Assembly: GCA_012032855.1 (NCBI GenBank)
Contig: JAAUQA010000142.1
Coordinates: forward strand, 1 to 7,649
Length of the DNA: 7,649 bases
Reading direction: 5' to 3'
From: Candidatus Competibacteraceae bacterium
Lineage (GTDB): Bacteria > Pseudomonadota > Gammaproteobacteria > Competibacterales > Competibacteraceae
A program made the translations under genes and the position numbers. Under the pieces are notes generated by a model. The model was not told where the DNA came from, made no database searches, and saw nothing but the letters and a program-made list of their open reading frames with translations. Shown one piece after another: positions 5,634 to 7,649 of the stretch (its first letter is position 1; every line of letters begins with the position of its first letter).

Positions 5634-7649
5634 ATGCGGAAGCCCAAACAACTCGTACCCAGACCCCTGTAACAACCCTGGCGGACGGCTATCGTCCGGA
5701 CGCGGCGGGCTATGACGAAATGTGTTCGGTGAATGGCGATCTCCGCCCCCATTGGCGGGAATTGGTGGCGTCTCTGGAAGCGATGGGTATGGACACGTTG
5801 GAGCGACGTGGAGAGGAAGTTCAGCGCCTGCTGCAGGAAAACGGCGTCACTTACAATGTCTACGATGCCCCACGCGATGCGCAACGACCCTGGGCAGTAG
5901 ATCCCATACCGTTGCTGATTACCAGCGAAGAATGGGCGGTCATTGAAACCGGTCTGGAACAACGGGCGCGGTTGCTGAACCTTTTATTGGCCGATTTGTA
6001 CGGCCCGCACAGCGTGATACGCCAGGGCTTGTTACCGGCTGAACTGATCTATGCTCATCCCGGCTTTCTGCGCTCTTGCCATCAAAGCTTAGCGGAAGGC
6101 CAGCGTTGGTTGATTTTTCACGCTGTGGATCTGGGGCGTTTACCGGACGGCAGTTTTCGCGTGTTGGGAGATCGTACTCAATCCCCTTCCGGCGCCGGTT
6201 ACGCGCTAGAAAATCGGATCATCCTGGCGCGTGCCCTACCTAACCTGTACCGCGATGCCCCGTTGCGTCGTTTGGCCAGCTTTCTGGAGGCTGAGCGGGC
6301 TACGTTGGCGAGCTTGGCATACCGTAATCATGAACAACCGCATGTCGTATTGTTGACGCCGGGTCCTTTAAACGAAAGTTATTTCGAACACGCGTATTTG
6401 GCTAATTATTTATCGCTCTCGTTAGTGGAGGGCGAAGACTTAGCAGTGCGTGATGGCCGGGTCTGGCTCAAAACTCTGGGTGGCCTGAGGCCTGTCGATG
6501 TGATCCTGCGGCGGGTAGCCGATGATTATTGCGATCCTTTGGAATTGCGCGGCGATTCCTTATTAGGGACGCCGGGCTTGTTGCAAGCAGTGCGCTGCGG
6601 CGGGGTGGCGATCGCTAACGCGTTGGGCGGCGGTATCGTGGAGAACGCCGGCTTGATGGCTTTTCTACCCAGCTTATGCCGCCACTTGCTGGGCGAGGAT
6701 TTGTTACTGCCGTCCATTGATACCTGGTGGTGCGGTACTGCAGAAGATTGCCGGTATGTGCTGGAGCATCTTAGTGAATTAACTATCCGTTCCATCCTAA
6801 CGGGTCAGGAACCTTGGTCCGGTGCTTTGCTGGATAAACAGAGTAAGGACAATCTGATTGCCCAAATCAAGGCAAACCCTCATTTGTTTGTGGGTCAATC
6901 CACGGTAGACCTATCGACCGCGCCTTGCTTGGAAGACAGCCAAATCGTACCGCGTCCCATCATGTTGCGTGGTTTCGCGGTTGCGGTCGAGGACGGTTAT
7001 AGGGTCATGCCGGGAGCCTTGGCGAGGGTTTCCCCCGGCTTAGACGATCTGCGGGTTTCTGTGCAGAAGGGGGGGATCAGCAAGGATTTATGGGTTTTGG
7101 CGGAAGCGCCGCAAAAACATGTCAGTTTGTTGCGCCAAGCCTATGGACCGGTGGTCGCAACGCGGGACGGTTCCGATCTGCCCAGCCGAGTGGCGGATAA
7201 TTTGTACTGGCTGGGTCGCTATGGAGAACGCTTGGACGGCGCCTTGCGGTTGCTGCGAGAAGCCCTGGGACAATTGCTCGAATTGCAGGAACAAGACGAT
7301 GCCGATCATTGCCTGGAGGATCTGCTGACGGTACTCAGTCCACCAGAGGAGCAAACGGTGCTTGCCAACCGCTCCCGGTTTTTTACCTTCCGGCGACAGT
7401 TGTTGTTTTTGTTGACCGACCAGCAGGCCGTTGGCAGCGTCCCCCACACCCTGGCGGGTATGTTGCGCACCGGACGGGCGGTAAGAGATCATTTGGGCGA
7501 AGACAGTTGGCGGATACTGAACCGTCTGCACCAGCGGGTCCAGCAAACTTCTCCTGGCCTGACGGCACGCGAGGCACGCGAATCGTTGGAGGGGCATTTG
7601 ACGCTATCGGCGGCGTTTGCGGGGTTGAACAACGAAACCATACCGCATC
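5634..7649 (+). CDS. Circularly permuted ATP-grasp / alpha-E fusion protein (3'-partial, start frameshifted)
   Basis: Fused member of the DUF404/DUF407 circularly permuted ATP-grasp family with a C-terminal alpha-E (DUF403) domain. Related proteins are predicted amide- or peptide-bond ligases, often near transglutaminase-like genes; the substrate is unknown. The main frame is open from 5588 to the right edge (about 685 codons). Recognisable blocks, in order, are GYDEM (5708–5722), NGVTYNVY, RPWAVDPIPL, QRARLLNLLLADLYGP, DRTQSPSGAGYALENR (about 6167–6214), TPGPLNESYFEHAYLA (about 6357–6404), LKTLGGLRPVDVILRR, then VAIANALGGGIVEN and LPSIDTWWCG. Alpha-E starts near 7178 with LPSRVADNLYWLGRYGER and is cut about 155 residues in. 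The main frame has no ATG, GTG or TTG before the ATG inside YDEM. ATG 5634, with a good ribosome site, reads 12 codons in another frame to TAA 5670–5672, so one base is probably missing near 5645–5660. The link to the retinal operon looks incidental. Confidence 0.85.
5640..5672 (+). other. Probable frameshift site at the 5' end of the ATP-grasp gene
   Basis: From ATG 5634 the read peptide is MRKPKQLVPRPL and then TAA. Supplying one base, for example a fourth A in the AAA at 5646–5648, joins MRKPK to TTRTQTPVTTLADGYRP, which leads directly into the conserved YDEM block. The region up to this block is not conserved, so the exact position cannot be fixed by eye. Confidence 0.55.

Noticed and set aside
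5518..5715. Possible 65-codon + strand gene between blh and the ATP-grasp gene
   Set aside because: It overlaps the ATP-grasp N-terminal region in another frame, lacks a ribosome site at GTG 5518 and shows no family resemblance.
7088..7597. 169-residue open frame on the minus strand
   Set aside because: It lies wholly antisense to the strongly conserved ATP-grasp/alpha-E frame, its protein is Gln-rich low-complexity with no recognisable motif, and it has no ribosome site of note.
1..7649. Mobile element, CRISPR array or tRNA/rRNA gene
   Set aside because: No transposase-like protein, terminal inverted repeats, regularly spaced repeats or tRNA/rRNA-like sequence was seen; nearly all of the window is accounted for by six protein genes.

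Overview
The window is a single-strand (+) gene block. It carries a compact carotenoid-to-retinal operon, crtE–crtI–crtB–crtY–blh (positions 2–5492). After a 141-bp gap comes the first two thirds or so of a large fused circularly permuted ATP-grasp / alpha-E protein, which runs off the right edge. Gene content, the tight overlapping layout and moderately GC-rich codon use suggest a proteobacterium, most likely a gammaproteobacterium or a metagenome contig from one. This is inference: no rRNA or other phylogenetic marker is present.

The operon encodes every step from C15/C5 isoprenoid precursors to retinal. CrtE makes geranylgeranyl diphosphate, CrtB condenses two of these to phytoene, CrtI desaturates phytoene to lycopene, CrtY cyclises it to beta-carotene, and the membrane protein Blh splits beta-carotene into two retinals. 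Retinal is the chromophore of microbial rhodopsins, so a proteorhodopsin-type gene is expected in the same genome. None lies in this window. Spacing is tight: 14 nt with a strong AGGAGG between crtE and crtI, an overlap at crtI/crtB, ATGA at crtB/crtY and GTGA at crtY/blh.

The most notable observation is that three of the six genes are broken by single-base frame changes in this sequence. crtI has one surplus base in the GGG at 2335–2337, just before its conserved C-terminal FAD motif. crtY lacks one base near 3570. The ATP-grasp gene has a good ribosome binding site and ATG at 5634, but the conserved protein continues in another frame with no start codon of its own. In each case the homologous protein resumes at once in a neighbouring frame, so the changes are recent or are sequencing/assembly errors. 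Separately, Blh has glutamine where the family normally has the fourth iron-ligand histidine (HSLRQ instead of HSxRH).

The right part (5634–7649) is one unbroken reading frame from 5588 to the window edge. Its N-terminal part matches the DUF404/DUF407 circularly permuted ATP-grasp family and its C-terminal part the alpha-E (DUF403) family. It is probably a separate transcription unit unrelated to carotenoids. No RNA gene, mobile element, CRISPR array or convincing intrinsic terminator was seen.
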